From positions 1,433,303 through 1,497,302 of the forward strand of contig NZ_MSCM01000002.1 of NCBI RefSeq assembly GCF_002954665.1: 64,000 nt of DNA. The letters are read 5' to 3'. Below the pieces are notes generated by a model that saw only the letters and a program-made list of their open reading frames with translations, did no database searches and was not told where the DNA came from. This stretch comes from Polaribacter glomeratus. GTDB lineage: Bacteria > Bacteroidota > Bacteroidia > Flavobacteriales > Flavobacteriaceae. Below, in pieces: positions 18,012 to 25,798 of the stretch (positions within the stretch are counted from its first letter, which is position 1; every line of letters begins with the position of its first letter). A program made the position numbers and the translations under genes.

Positions 18012-19913
18012 ATGAGCGCAGAATTCGATAACATTTTATTTGACATGCCCAAAACGCAATCTAACACCATAAAAGTAATTGGTGTTGGTGGTGGCGGAAG
18101 CAATGCAGTAAATCATATGTTTACCCAAAGCATAACAGGCGTAGATTTTGTAATCTGTAATACAGATGCACAAGCTCTAGAAAATAGTCCAATTCCTAAT
18201 AAAATTCAATTAGGAGCAAACTTAACTTCCGGCTTGGGAGCAGGTGCAAACCCAGAAATAGGAGCACAGGCAGCTAAAGAAAGTATGCAAGAAATTCAGA
18301 AAATGTTAAACACACAAACAAAAATGGTGTTTATAACAGCTGGAATGGGTGGTGGAACCGGAACAGGAGCTGCACCAATTATTGCAAAAATTGCAAAAGA
18401 TATGGACATCTTAACGGTTGGGATTGTAACCATGCCTTTTGCTTTTGAAGGAAAAAGACGTACAAAACAAGCTCAACTAGGAATTGACCAACTGCGCCAA
18501 AATGTCGATTCTTTAATTGTAATTAATAACAATAAATTACGTGAAGTTTATGGAAACCTTGGTTTTAAAGCGGGCTTCTCTAAAGCGGATGAGGTTTTAT
18601 CTACTGCATCTAAAGGTATTGCAGAAGTAATTACACATCACTACAAACAAAATATTGACTTGCATGATGCTAAAACCGTACTTTCTAATAGCGGAACTGC
18701 AATTATGGGCTCTGCAAAAGAAGAAGGTTCTAGTAGAGCAAAAAATGCGATTGTAAAAGCATTAGATTCGCCTTTATTAAATGATAATAAAATTACAGGA
18801 GCTAAGAATGTGTTGTTGTTAATTGTCTCTGGTAAAACTGAAGTTACACTTGATGAGATAGGAGAAATCAACGATTACATTCAAGATGAAGCAGGTTACG
18901 ACGCTAATATTATTATGGGAATTGGCGAAGATGAATCACTAGGAGATGCTATAGCTGTAACAATTGTAGCGACAGGTTTTGCGCCAGACCAACAGAGTAC
19001 AATTACAAATACAGAGGTTAAAAAAGTGGTTCATATTTTAGAAGACGAACAAAAAGCGACTTATAATTTTGATGAAAAAACCATATCAAAATCACCAACT
19101 TTAGATACGCCAACTTTTAATACCATACCTCAAAAAGTTGTACACGATTTAGGAGAAGTTACCGAGGATACAAAACCAAAAATGGATTTAGTTGCTACAA
19201 ACCAAATTATAGCAAGTATGCCAGTAAGTTTTGAAGAGGTTTCTTATAAAACGGTCTTAGAAGAAGATGATTTTATAATTACCGATATTTTAAAAGTTGA
19301 AGAAAAAATTGAAGAAGCACCAAAAGAAAATCAATCTGATCTATTGTTTGACTTGCCTTTAGCTCCTCATAGAGTAGTAAAATCCGAAGAAGAAATTAGA
19401 TTTAATTTAAATATAGAAAAAGAATTAAATATAAATGAAATTCAGGTTTTTGGAGCGCAAGAAATTAAGTTTGAAAGAAAAGAAGTAGAAAAAAGATACG
19501 TTTTAGAAGATTTTGATGCACAGCCAACAATAGGTAAAAGTTCTGGTTTTGTAGAGAAGAAAAAAATTGAAGAACCAGAAATTCAATTTGAACTTAAAAC
19601 TAGAAAGCCTCAAGAAGCAATTAATGAGATTGAAACGATGAGTGAAGAAGTTTCTCCTCTAGATTTAACAATTTCTGAATTGCAAAAAAGAGCAGAAGAA
19701 CGCCGAAGAAAGATGAAAGGCTTCAATTATAAGTTTACCGATCAATTAAATAAAAACATTGATGAAATTGAGCGTCAACCTGCTTATAAGAGAATGGGTG
19801 TTAGTTTAGATAGAAATACTTCTATTAGCACCTCTGAAACAGCATTAAAAAAAGAAGATGATGGTATCAATTTTAAATCGAATAATTCATTTTTACATGA
19901 TAATGTAGATTAG
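18012..19913 (+). CDS. ftsZ: Cell division GTPase FtsZ with long C-terminal linker
   Basis: The 633-residue tubulin homologue has the GTP-binding GGGTGTGAA at 113-121 and the T7-loop NxDxxD (Asn214, Asp216, Asp219). The GTPase core ends near residue 325. It is followed by an unusually long acidic linker of about 260 residues and a conserved C-terminal peptide PAYKRMGVSLD at 590-600, probably the FtsA-binding tail. E. coli FtsZ is 383 residues; long forms are normal in Bacteroidota. A strong hairpin terminator follows, closing the dcw cluster. Confidence 0.97.
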   Translation: MSAEFDNILFDMPKTQSNTIKVIGVGGGGSNAVNHMFTQSITGVDFVICNTDAQALENSPIPNKIQLGANLTSGLGAGANPEIGAQAAKESMQEIQKMLNTQTKMVFITAGMGGGTGTGAAPIIAKIAKDMDILTVGIVTMPFAFEGKRRTKQAQLGIDQLRQNVDSLIVINNNKLREVYGNLGFKAGFSKADEVLSTASKGIAEVITHHYKQNIDLHDAKTVLSNSGTAIMGSAKEEGSSRAKNAIVKALDSPLLNDNKITGAKNVLLLIVSGKTEVTLDEIGEINDYIQDEAGYDANIIMGIGEDESLGDAIAVTIVATGFAPDQQSTITNTEVKKVVHILEDEQKATYNFDEKTISKSPTLDTPTFNTIPQKVVHDLGEVTEDTKPKMDLVATNQIIASMPVSFEEVSYKTVLEEDDFIITDILKVEEKIEEAPKENQSDLLFDLPLAPHRVVKSEEEIRFNLNIEKELNINEIQVFGAQEIKFERKEVEKRYVLEDFDAQPTIGKSSGFVEKKKIEEPEIQFELKTRKPQEAINEIETMSEEVSPLDLTISELQKRAEERRRKMKGFNYKFTDQLNKNIDEIERQPAYKRMGVSLDRNTSISTSETALKKEDDGINFKSNNSFLHDNVD

Positions 19914-19933
19914 TTTTAAATTTAAAAGCTATC

Positions 19934-19967
19934 AAAAAAATCACATCCTATAAGATGTGATTTTTTT
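19934..19967 (+). terminator. Rho-independent terminator of the dcw cluster
   Basis: A 14-bp perfect stem (left arm 19934-19947, loop CTATAA, right arm 19954-19967) has a core ATCACATC/GATGTGAT and ends in seven Ts. It lies 20 bases after the ftsZ stop codon. Confidence 0.92.
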
Positions 19968-20078
19968 GTTTTTCTACTTTTATTTAATTATTTTTTCTGA
20001 TTGTCGTAAACTATGAATCCTATGAAAACCATATTTTCTGTTGGTTTTTATGATTTCTGTTGTGTAACAAACGTTTTT

Positions 20079-20096
20079 ATACCTCGTCTAAGGTAT
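20079..20096 (+). repeat. Inverted repeat in the leader of the 71-aa gene
   Basis: ATACCT and AGGTAT are separated by six bases and lie 23 bases before the ATG at 20119. It could be a small operator or a leader hairpin. The rest of the 205-base spacer after ftsZ shows nothing else I recognise. Confidence 0.4.
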
Positions 20097-20118
20097 GTAA
20101 TCAATTAAACGAAACATT

Positions 20119-20334
20119 ATGAAATATCTAAAAACAGTGTCAATAGAAGAAAGAGGAATTTTAACATCGGCTTACAAGCAAGAAATTAAAAAGAATATGA
20201 GAATAGAGAAATCGAAATCAATATCTAAAATTAAATCGATGATTTTAAACCATGAAGGAAAAATAGAAAGTCAGACAGGAGTTATTCTACAAGTTTCATT
20301 ATTTGCTTTAGCTATTATTTTAATTACTTTTTAA
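20119..20334 (+). CDS. Small membrane-anchored protein of unknown function (71 aa)
   Basis: The product has a charged, lysine-rich N-terminal two thirds (MKYLKTVSIEERGILTSAYKQ and on) and a single C-terminal hydrophobic helix (VILQVSLFALAIILITF), so it looks like a tail-anchored inner-membrane protein. It has its own leader and is followed 28 bases later by a strong hairpin terminator, which supports a real single-gene unit. I do not recognise the family. Confidence 0.65.
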   Translation: MKYLKTVSIEERGILTSAYKQEIKKNMRIEKSKSISKIKSMILNHEGKIESQTGVILQVSLFALAIILITF

Positions 20335-20362
20335 AAAAATAAACAAAGAGTTACTAGATAAA

Positions 20363-20389
20363 AAAATCCATCTTAAAAAGATGGATTTT
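20363..20389 (+). terminator. Hairpin terminator after the 71-aa gene
   Basis: A perfect 12-bp stem AAAATCCATCTT / AAGATGGATTTT encloses three As. The A and T tracts on either side could make it work in both directions; the convergent frnE-like gene ends at 20442. A near-copy lies at 22664-22690. Confidence 0.85.
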
Positions 20390-20441
20390 AAAATGAATAT
20401 ACTAGGTATCTTTAAACACAGACCAAAATTTAAATTTACTT

Positions 20442-21086
20442 TTATTCAGCAATTAATTCTGATAATACCTGTTTGAAAGTATTTATAGGTTGAGCACCAG
20501 TTACAGCACTTTTTTTATTAAACACAATTGTAGGAACAGAATTTACACCTAAGTTTTTCCAATAACTTTGTTTACTGCGTATTTCTTTTCGAGCCTCATC
20601 ATTGTCTAACTGTGCTAACCCTTCTTCGGCATTTAAGCCAACAGTTTGTAAAGCTTCTTTTAAAACATCTCTTTTAGAGACATCTTTTCTTTCGCTAAAA
20701 AAGGCAGTTGTTAAACACATTTTTAATTCGGTTTGTTTTCCAAATTTTTTAGCATATTCTAGTAAAATATGCGCTTCAAAAGTATTTACCATTCTCATTT
20801 CATCAAAATAATCGAAGGTAAAATCAAGTTCTTTCCCAACGTTGGTCATATTTTGTTTTGACTCTTTTTGTTGCTCTAAAGTAGATCCATACTTTTCTGT
20901 AAGGTGTTCCGTTACGTTTTGACCTTCGGTCGGCATATTAGGATTTAATTCAAATGGTTGCCACTCAATAGCTACTTGATCTTGAATACCAAGTTCAATA
21001 ATAGCCTTTTCTAAACGTTTGTATCCTATGGTACACCAAGGGCAAACTACATCTGAAACGATATCGATTTTTATTTTTTCTTTCAT
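20442..21086 (-). CDS. DsbA-family thiol oxidoreductase, FrnE-like
   Basis: The 214-residue protein is a thioredoxin-fold DSBA-like protein with the active-site CPWC at 15-18 (DVVCPWCTIGYKRL), an inserted helical domain, and the cis-proline loop NSVPTIVFN near 185-195. It has no signal peptide, so it should be cytosolic, like FrnE and polyketide-type dithiol isomerases. Family members act as disulfide oxidoreductases in stress responses. It is the last gene of a tetR-AhpD-like-frnE run on the minus strand, 88 bases after the AhpD-like gene. Confidence 0.88.
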   Translation of the reverse strand: MKEKIKIDIVSDVVCPWCTIGYKRLEKAIIELGIQDQVAIEWQPFELNPNMPTEGQNVTEHLTEKYGSTLEQQKESKQNMTNVGKELDFTFDYFDEMRMVNTFEAHILLEYAKKFGKQTELKMCLTTAFFSERKDVSKRDVLKEALQTVGLNAEEGLAQLDNDEARKEIRSKQSYWKNLGVNSVPTIVFNKKSAVTGAQPINTFKQVLSELIAE

Positions 21087-21174
21087 TTGTAAGCTTTTAA
21101 TTAACCTTCTTAATAAAACGAAAGGTATATAATTTAGAATTATTCTGTTGTTATTACGAATAGGAAATTACAAT

Positions 21175-21723
21175 TTATTTAGACCAAGCAAATGTCTGAA
21201 ACGCTACATCAACAGGTGTATTTGCAATATGGTTTGTGTAATTACTTATAATTTTTTGTGATAATCCTAAAATAATATCTAATACTTGTCGCTCTTTATA
21301 ACCTGTTGCATAAAAATTGTTTAGCTCGTTTTGAGTTACATGGCCTCGATTACGAACAATTATTAATGTCATTGCACGTAATGCTTCTAATTTTGGATTT
21401 TCAAGAGGCGTTTCGTTACGCAGTGCTGCTGTAATCGAATCATCGACCTTCATCATTTTAGCAATCGCTGTGTGTGCAGGTACGCAGTAATGACAGGCGT
21501 GTTCTACGTTTATAGTTTGCCAAACGACTGTTAATTCTTCATTGTTAAATGCTGAATTAACAAATAGCTCATGTATTGTTTTGTAAGCTTCAAATAAACC
21601 AGGAGATTCTGCTAATACGCCATGCAAACCAGGTATCATTCCGTAGTCTTTTTGCGATTTCGTTAAAAAATCTTTGCTCCCTTTGGGTGCCGTTTCTATG
21701 TTGTGAATTTTTAATGTTGTCAT
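21175..21723 (-). CDS. Carboxymuconolactone decarboxylase / AhpD-like protein
   Basis: The 182-residue product (start MTTLKIHNIETAP at 21723) has the AhpD-type active site E-x2-C-x2-C-x3-H: Glu74, Cys77, Cys80 and His84 in VEHACHYCVPAH. Such proteins are small alpha-helical thiol enzymes that reduce peroxides or support peroxiredoxins; few are true decarboxylases. An in-frame start at 21765 would place the first 14 codons inside a TetR-type operator, so I use 21723. It sits directly downstream of tetR with a palindromic operator between them. Confidence 0.87.
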   Translation of the reverse strand: MTTLKIHNIETAPKGSKDFLTKSQKDYGMIPGLHGVLAESPGLFEAYKTIHELFVNSAFNNEELTVVWQTINVEHACHYCVPAHTAIAKMMKVDDSITAALRNETPLENPKLEALRAMTLIIVRNRGHVTQNELNNFYATGYKERQVLDIILGLSQKIISNYTNHIANTPVDVAFQTFAWSK

Positions 21724-21752
21724 AGTTTTTGTTTTAAAATTGATTATTGTTA

Positions 21753-21778
21753 AATAACTAAACAATTGGTTAGTTATT
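21753..21778. promoter_or_regulatory. TetR-type operator O1, upstream of the AhpD-like gene
   Basis: A 26-bp near-perfect palindrome: arms AATAACTAAAC and GGTTAGTTATT around AATT, with one mismatched pair. Its centre lies 42 bases before the ATG of the AhpD-like gene. The core ACTAAAC-N4-GGTTAG recurs upstream of tetR (22373-22390), so it is the likely recognition site of the TetR protein encoded between the two. Confidence 0.75.
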
Positions 21779-21792
21779 GTGTAAAAAAAATG

Positions 21793-22356
21793 TTACAAAT
21801 TTTTAAAGGTTATTTCTATATAATCTTCAATTTCCTTTTTGCTGTTTACTCTGGATGCCGCTGCCAAACCATGTTTTGCTAATAGTAAGAAATTAGCCTG
21901 TTTAAGTATGGTTTCTTCATTTTTAGTAGTATCCATTTTTAATTTTTCAATGAATAAATCTTTTAAGCGATTCATAAAAGAAGCCATTTGTTCTTTTAAT
22001 AGTTCATCTTCACTATTTGAAAATTCATTATAAGTGTTGGTTACTAAACATCCTTTTTTATTGCCGTCTTTGTAATAAGAAGCTACTGAGTCGTAGAAAA
22101 ATTGTTTAATATCTTCAACACCATTAGGGGCTTCTTTTAATTTTTCGAAGACACTATTTAATTGCGATTTGTAAAGTTTTAAGCTTTCAAGATAAAGGCC
22201 GTGTTTATTGCCGAAACTAGAATAAATGGAGAATTTATTGATGCCCATTTCATGTTCAAGCATTTTCATTGAAGTAGATTCGTATCCATACTTCCAAAAC
22301 AAATTCATTGCTTTGGTAATTACTTCTTGTTCTATATACTCCTTTTTTCTTGCCAT
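21793..22356 (-). CDS. TetR/AcrR-family transcriptional regulator
   Basis: The 187-residue protein (start MARKKEYIEQEVI at 22356) has the TetR DNA-binding domain at about 8-54, with the helix-turn-helix around TSMKMLEHEMGINKFSIYSSFGNKHGLY. The C-terminal domain carries KKGCLVTNTYNEF; its Cys103 aligns in position with the GC motif of NemR-like electrophile sensors, but this is inference only. Its own promoter and the gene downstream each carry a copy of the same palindrome, so it probably autoregulates and controls the AhpD-like and FrnE-like genes. Confidence 0.88.
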   Translation of the reverse strand: MARKKEYIEQEVITKAMNLFWKYGYESTSMKMLEHEMGINKFSIYSSFGNKHGLYLESLKLYKSQLNSVFEKLKEAPNGVEDIKQFFYDSVASYYKDGNKKGCLVTNTYNEFSNSEDELLKEQMASFMNRLKDLFIEKLKMDTTKNEETILKQANFLLLAKHGLAAASRVNSKKEIEDYIEITFKNL

Positions 22357-22368
22357 TATTTCTAAATA

Positions 22369-22390
22369 CAAAACTAAACAAACGGTTAGA
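22369..22390 (-). promoter_or_regulatory. tetR promoter with overlapping TetR-type operator O2
   Basis: On the minus strand TAGTTTTG at 22369-22376 matches the -7 consensus TAnnTTTG, 13 bases before the tetR ATG. It overlaps ACTAAAC-N4-GGTTAG at 22373-22389, the same half-sites and 4-base spacer as O1. This arrangement fits autorepression. Confidence 0.65.
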
Positions 22391-22660
22391 AATAAAAAGA
22401 CTATTTCTCATTTATTTTAAATGGTTCTATAGTTTGTAACTATAATTGTATGAAAACAGCTATAAGTGATAGACTTAAAAAATAGTTTTAAATTAGGTTG
22501 CATGAGCGATAGAAGCGGCATCCTTTTTTGCTTTTATTAAATATTCTATTCTTAATTTTATAACTAAAAGCTATTAAAAGTTGAAATAAGTTTAGGACTT
22601 CTTTGCAAAAAAGATATAGTGAATAGCGCGGTTACGCTTTTTAGCGCAACATGCCCAAAC
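22391..22660. other. Non-coding spacer between tetR and the aminotransferase
   Basis: About 270 bases of AT-rich DNA with stop codons in all frames. I see no gene, tRNA or clear promoter. The right part turns GC-richer (GCGCGGTTACGC) without an obvious structure. Confidence 0.6.
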
Positions 22661-22690
22661 AAAAAAAATCCACCTAAAAAGATGGATTTT
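22661..22690 (-). terminator. Terminator of the aminotransferase gene
   Basis: Read on the minus strand, AAAATCCATCT - TTTT - AGGTGGATTTT forms an 11-bp stem with one U-G wobble followed by a T tract. It differs in only two positions from the hairpin at 20363-20389. Confidence 0.8.
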
Positions 22691-22697
22691 GAATATT

Positions 22698-22717
22698 GTT
22701 CTCGACTGTGCTCGAGC
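22698..22717 (+). repeat. Possible dispersed element, core TCTCGACTGTGCTCGA
   Basis: TCTCGACTGTGCTCGA lies between the aminotransferase stop and its terminator. A close relative (TCTTGACTGCGCTCAA, three transitions) occurs inside the GHMP kinase gene at 58208-58223. Elements of this type are, from memory, frequent in flavobacterial genomes. Confidence 0.45.
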
Positions 22718-22729
22718 CAACTCTAAAGT

Positions 22730-23917
22730 TTAATCTAAAGCTTCTTTAATTCTTTTAATAGCTTCTCTAATTTGCGATTCTGATGCTGCATAAGACATGC
22801 GAATACAACTTGGTGCTCCAAAAGCATCACCAGTTACAGTAGCAACGCCAGCTTTTTCTAATAAGTAGAAAGCAAAATCGTTTGCGTTTTCAATTTTTAC
22901 ACCGTTAACTGTTTTTCCGAAGAAATAAGAAATATCTGGAAAAACATAAAAAGCACCTTCTGGTACATTTACTTTAAAGCCTTCAATTTCCCTTAACAAT
23001 CCAACAACGATATCTCTACGAGTTTTAAACTCGTCTACCATATATTGTATTTTAGAAACAGGTGCTAAAACTGCGGTAATAGCAGCTCTTTGAGCGATAC
23101 AATTTGCGCCAGATGTAATCTGCCCTTGCATTTTTGTACATGCTTTTGCAATCCACTCTGCTGCGCCGATATAGCCAATTCTCCAACCTGTCATTGCAAA
23201 TGCTTTTGCCAAACCGTTAACAGTAATGGTTCTTTCATACATGCTTTCTATGGCAGCAAAACTAAATGGCTTTGTTTCGTAATTGATATGTTCGTAGATT
23301 TCATCTGATAAAATAAAAATCTTCGGATACTTTTCTAAAACTACGGCCAACGCTCTGTATTCTGCTTCACTATAAATAGTTCCACTAGGATTATTTGGTG
23401 AGTTAAAAAACACCATTTTCGTTTTTGGTGTAATGGCAGCTTCTAATTGTGCAGGTGTAATTTTAAAATCATCTTCAATAGAAGAAGGAATTTCTATATA
23501 CTTAGCTTCACAAAGAATTGCGAGTGCAGAGTAACTTACCCAATATGGTGCAGGTAATAAAACTTCATCTCCGGGGTTTAACAATACTTGCATTACGTTT
23601 GCAATAGATTGTTTTGCACCCGTAGAAACCACTACTTGACTTGGTTTGTACTCTAAAACGTTATCACGCTTAAACTTTACGCATATAGCTTCTTTTAGTT
23701 CTACATATCCGTCTACTGGTGAGTACGAATTATAGTTTTGATTGATTGCTTCAATTGCAGCATCTTTAATAAAATCTGGTGTATTAAAGTCTGGTTCACC
23801 CAAACTTAAACCAATAATATCTTTTCCTTCTGCTCTTAATTCTCTTGTTTTAGCAGCCATTGCTAAAGTTTCAGAAACTGGTAAGCTGTTAATTCTGTCC
23901 GATAATGGATGTGTCAT
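22730..23917 (-). CDS. Class I PLP-dependent aminotransferase (aspartate aminotransferase type)
   Basis: The 395-residue protein has the class I fold: SLGEPDFNTP, the substrate/cofactor block STGAKQSI, NSPNNPSGT at 172-180, SDEIYEH, and the Schiff-base Lys238 in NGLAKAFAMTGWRIGY, with the invariant Arg in the C-terminal CIRMSYA. It is of the subgroup-I aspartate aminotransferase (AspB) kind, converting aspartate and 2-oxoglutarate to oxaloacetate and glutamate, although related enzymes use aromatic or other acids. It lies 26 bases downstream of the desaturase gene on the same strand. Confidence 0.92.
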   Translation of the reverse strand: MTHPLSDRINSLPVSETLAMAAKTRELRAEGKDIIGLSLGEPDFNTPDFIKDAAIEAINQNYNSYSPVDGYVELKEAICVKFKRDNVLEYKPSQVVVSTGAKQSIANVMQVLLNPGDEVLLPAPYWVSYSALAILCEAKYIEIPSSIEDDFKITPAQLEAAITPKTKMVFFNSPNNPSGTIYSEAEYRALAVVLEKYPKIFILSDEIYEHINYETKPFSFAAIESMYERTITVNGLAKAFAMTGWRIGYIGAAEWIAKACTKMQGQITSGANCIAQRAAITAVLAPVSKIQYMVDEFKTRRDIVVGLLREIEGFKVNVPEGAFYVFPDISYFFGKTVNGVKIENANDFAFYLLEKAGVATVTGDAFGAPSCIRMSYAASESQIREAIKRIKEALD

Positions 23918-23943
23918 TTTGCTGATGGTTGTTGTGTTTTATA

Positions 23944-25035
23944 TTATGCTAATTCGGGTTTTTGCCCTAAAACACCTAAATGTCTAAAATGCTCTACAAT
24001 TGCTTTACGCATAGTGTCATATTCATTGTAGGGTAAATTAAACTCTTGAGCTGTTTCTTTTACAATTTTAGCTAATTTATCATAATGAACATGAGAAATA
24101 TGTGGAAAAATATGATGCTCAACTTGATGATTTAAACCTCCTGTATAGAAGTTTACCAACCAGTTACTAGGTGCAAAGTTAGAGGTTGTATATAATTGAT
24201 GGACTGCCCAAGTGTGTTCTAAATTTCCTTCTTGATCAGGAACAGGCATTTCTGTATTTGGTACAATATGTGCCAATTGAAAAACCAAACTTAAAATCAT
24301 ACCAGCTGTATAATGCATTACAAAAAAGCCTATTAAAACTTTCCACCAAGAAACGTCTAAAACCAATAGAGGTAAAACAATCCAAAGTACATAATATACA
24401 ATTTTAGAAATTATTAATTTCGTCCATTCAGTTGCAGGGTTTGGAAACTCACCATAAGATAATTTACGTTTTAAATAACCATGCATTTGTTTTACATCCG
24501 TAGTTATTGCCCAGTTAATGGTTAATAAACCGTATAAAAATATAGAATAATATTTTTGAATTTTATGAATCTTTAACCATTTTGAATGTTGCGAAAAACG
24601 GATAACTCTACCCGCATCAATATCTTCATCATGTTCTATAACATTTGTAAAAGTATGGTGTAAAACATTGTGTTGTACTTTCCAGTTATACACATTACCA
24701 GCAAGTATATAAATACTACTTCCCATTAATTTATTTACCCATTTTTTACTAGAAAAAGAATCATGATTACTGTCATGCATTACATTCATACCAACACCAG
24801 CCATTCCAATTCCTGTAACAACCATTAAGACAGCCATTAACCATTGAGGCATTGTAATTGTTAAAATTAAAATAAACGGAACTAAAAATAGCGAAAACAT
24901 AATAATAGCTTTCGTGTATAATTTCCAGTTACCTGTTCTTTTAATGTTATTTTCTTTAAAATATAAGTTGACTCTTTTGTTTAAAGTTCTAAAAAACTTT
25001 GCTTTGTCTACTTTTGAGAATTTTATTGTTTTCAT
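23944..25035 (-). CDS. Fatty acid desaturase (acyl-lipid/acyl-CoA front-end type)
   Basis: The 363-residue membrane protein has the three desaturase histidine boxes: HDSNH at 87-91, HNVLHH at 122-127 and HQVEHH at 303-308. The last box, with Gln in place of the first His, is the pattern of front-end and linoleoyl-type desaturases. Hydrophobic segments at about 44-82, 105-115, 163-180 and 210-258 fit four membrane helices. It should introduce double bases into membrane acyl chains, consistent with cold marine life. The fourth residue set HAWAVH near 274-279 may add a metal ligand. Confidence 0.9.
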   Translation of the reverse strand: MKTIKFSKVDKAKFFRTLNKRVNLYFKENNIKRTGNWKLYTKAIIMFSLFLVPFILILTITMPQWLMAVLMVVTGIGMAGVGMNVMHDSNHDSFSSKKWVNKLMGSSIYILAGNVYNWKVQHNVLHHTFTNVIEHDEDIDAGRVIRFSQHSKWLKIHKIQKYYSIFLYGLLTINWAITTDVKQMHGYLKRKLSYGEFPNPATEWTKLIISKIVYYVLWIVLPLLVLDVSWWKVLIGFFVMHYTAGMILSLVFQLAHIVPNTEMPVPDQEGNLEHTWAVHQLYTTSNFAPSNWLVNFYTGGLNHQVEHHIFPHISHVHYDKLAKIVKETAQEFNLPYNEYDTMRKAIVEHFRHLGVLGQKPELA

Positions 25036-25128
25036 ATATTATCAAATAATACTACAAAAATAAACTATTTAAAGTTGCTTAATATGATAAACGTCAATTT
25101 TTGTTAAGAATTGTTGAGTACAAATAGC

Positions 25129-25136
25129 TATTTTTG
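25129..25136 (+). promoter_or_regulatory. rsmG promoter, -7 box
   Basis: TATTTTTG matches TAnnTTTG exactly and places the transcript start near 25143, 15 bases before the ATG at 25158. This argues against an in-frame TTG at 25134 as start. Confidence 0.6.
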
Positions 25137-25157
25137 CAGCCTAAACTATATTTATTG

Positions 25158-25784
25158 ATGGAAATTATACACAAGTATTTTAAAAATTTATCGGACATTC
25201 AAATTGAACAGTTTTCTAAACTTCAGGATTTGTATGAAGATTGGAATTTAAAGATTAACGTAGTTTCTAGAAAAGATATTGATGAATTGTATTTGCGTCA
25301 TGTTTTACATTCTTTAGGAATTGCAAAATTGATTCAATTTAAACCAGGCGCCAAAGTATTGGATGTTGGTACTGGTGGTGGTTTCCCTGGAATTCCGTTA
25401 GCAATTTTATTCCCAGAAACGCAGTTTCATTTGGTAGATTCTATTGGTAAAAAGATAAAAGTAGTAAATGAAGTTGTTGCAGGTTTAGGTTTACTAAATG
25501 TAAAAACTACAAACGGTAGAGTAGAAGAAGACAAAGATACGTATGATTTTATTGTAAGCAGAGCCGTTGCAGAAATGGAAACTTTTGTGCGTTGGACAAA
25601 AGGTAAAATTTCTAAAAAACAAAATCATTCGTTAAAAAACGGAATTCTTTACTTAAAAGGAGGAGATTTAACCGAAGAATTAAAGCTTTACACGTCTGCT
25701 ACCATTTATAATCTAGCTGATTATTTTGAAGAGGAATTCTATGAAACTAAAAAAGTTGTTCATTTAGGGATGAAATTTAAATAA
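25158..25784 (+). CDS. rsmG: 16S rRNA (guanine-527-N7)-methyltransferase RsmG
   Basis: The 208-residue Rossmann-fold methyltransferase starts MEIIHKYFKNLSDIQ. It has the family blocks DLYEDWNLKINVVSRKD, LHSLGIAKLIQF, the SAM-binding VLDVGTGGGFPGIPLAI, and VSRAVAEMETFVRW. RsmG (GidB) methylates G527 in the 530 loop of 16S rRNA; loss gives low-level streptomycin resistance in other bacteria. The gene stands alone, divergent from the desaturase and convergent with the next gene. Confidence 0.96.
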   Translation: MEIIHKYFKNLSDIQIEQFSKLQDLYEDWNLKINVVSRKDIDELYLRHVLHSLGIAKLIQFKPGAKVLDVGTGGGFPGIPLAILFPETQFHLVDSIGKKIKVVNEVVAGLGLLNVKTTNGRVEEDKDTYDFIVSRAVAEMETFVRWTKGKISKKQNHSLKNGILYLKGGDLTEELKLYTSATIYNLADYFEEEFYETKKVVHLGMKFK

Positions 25785-25798
25785 ATAATTTTTTAAAA

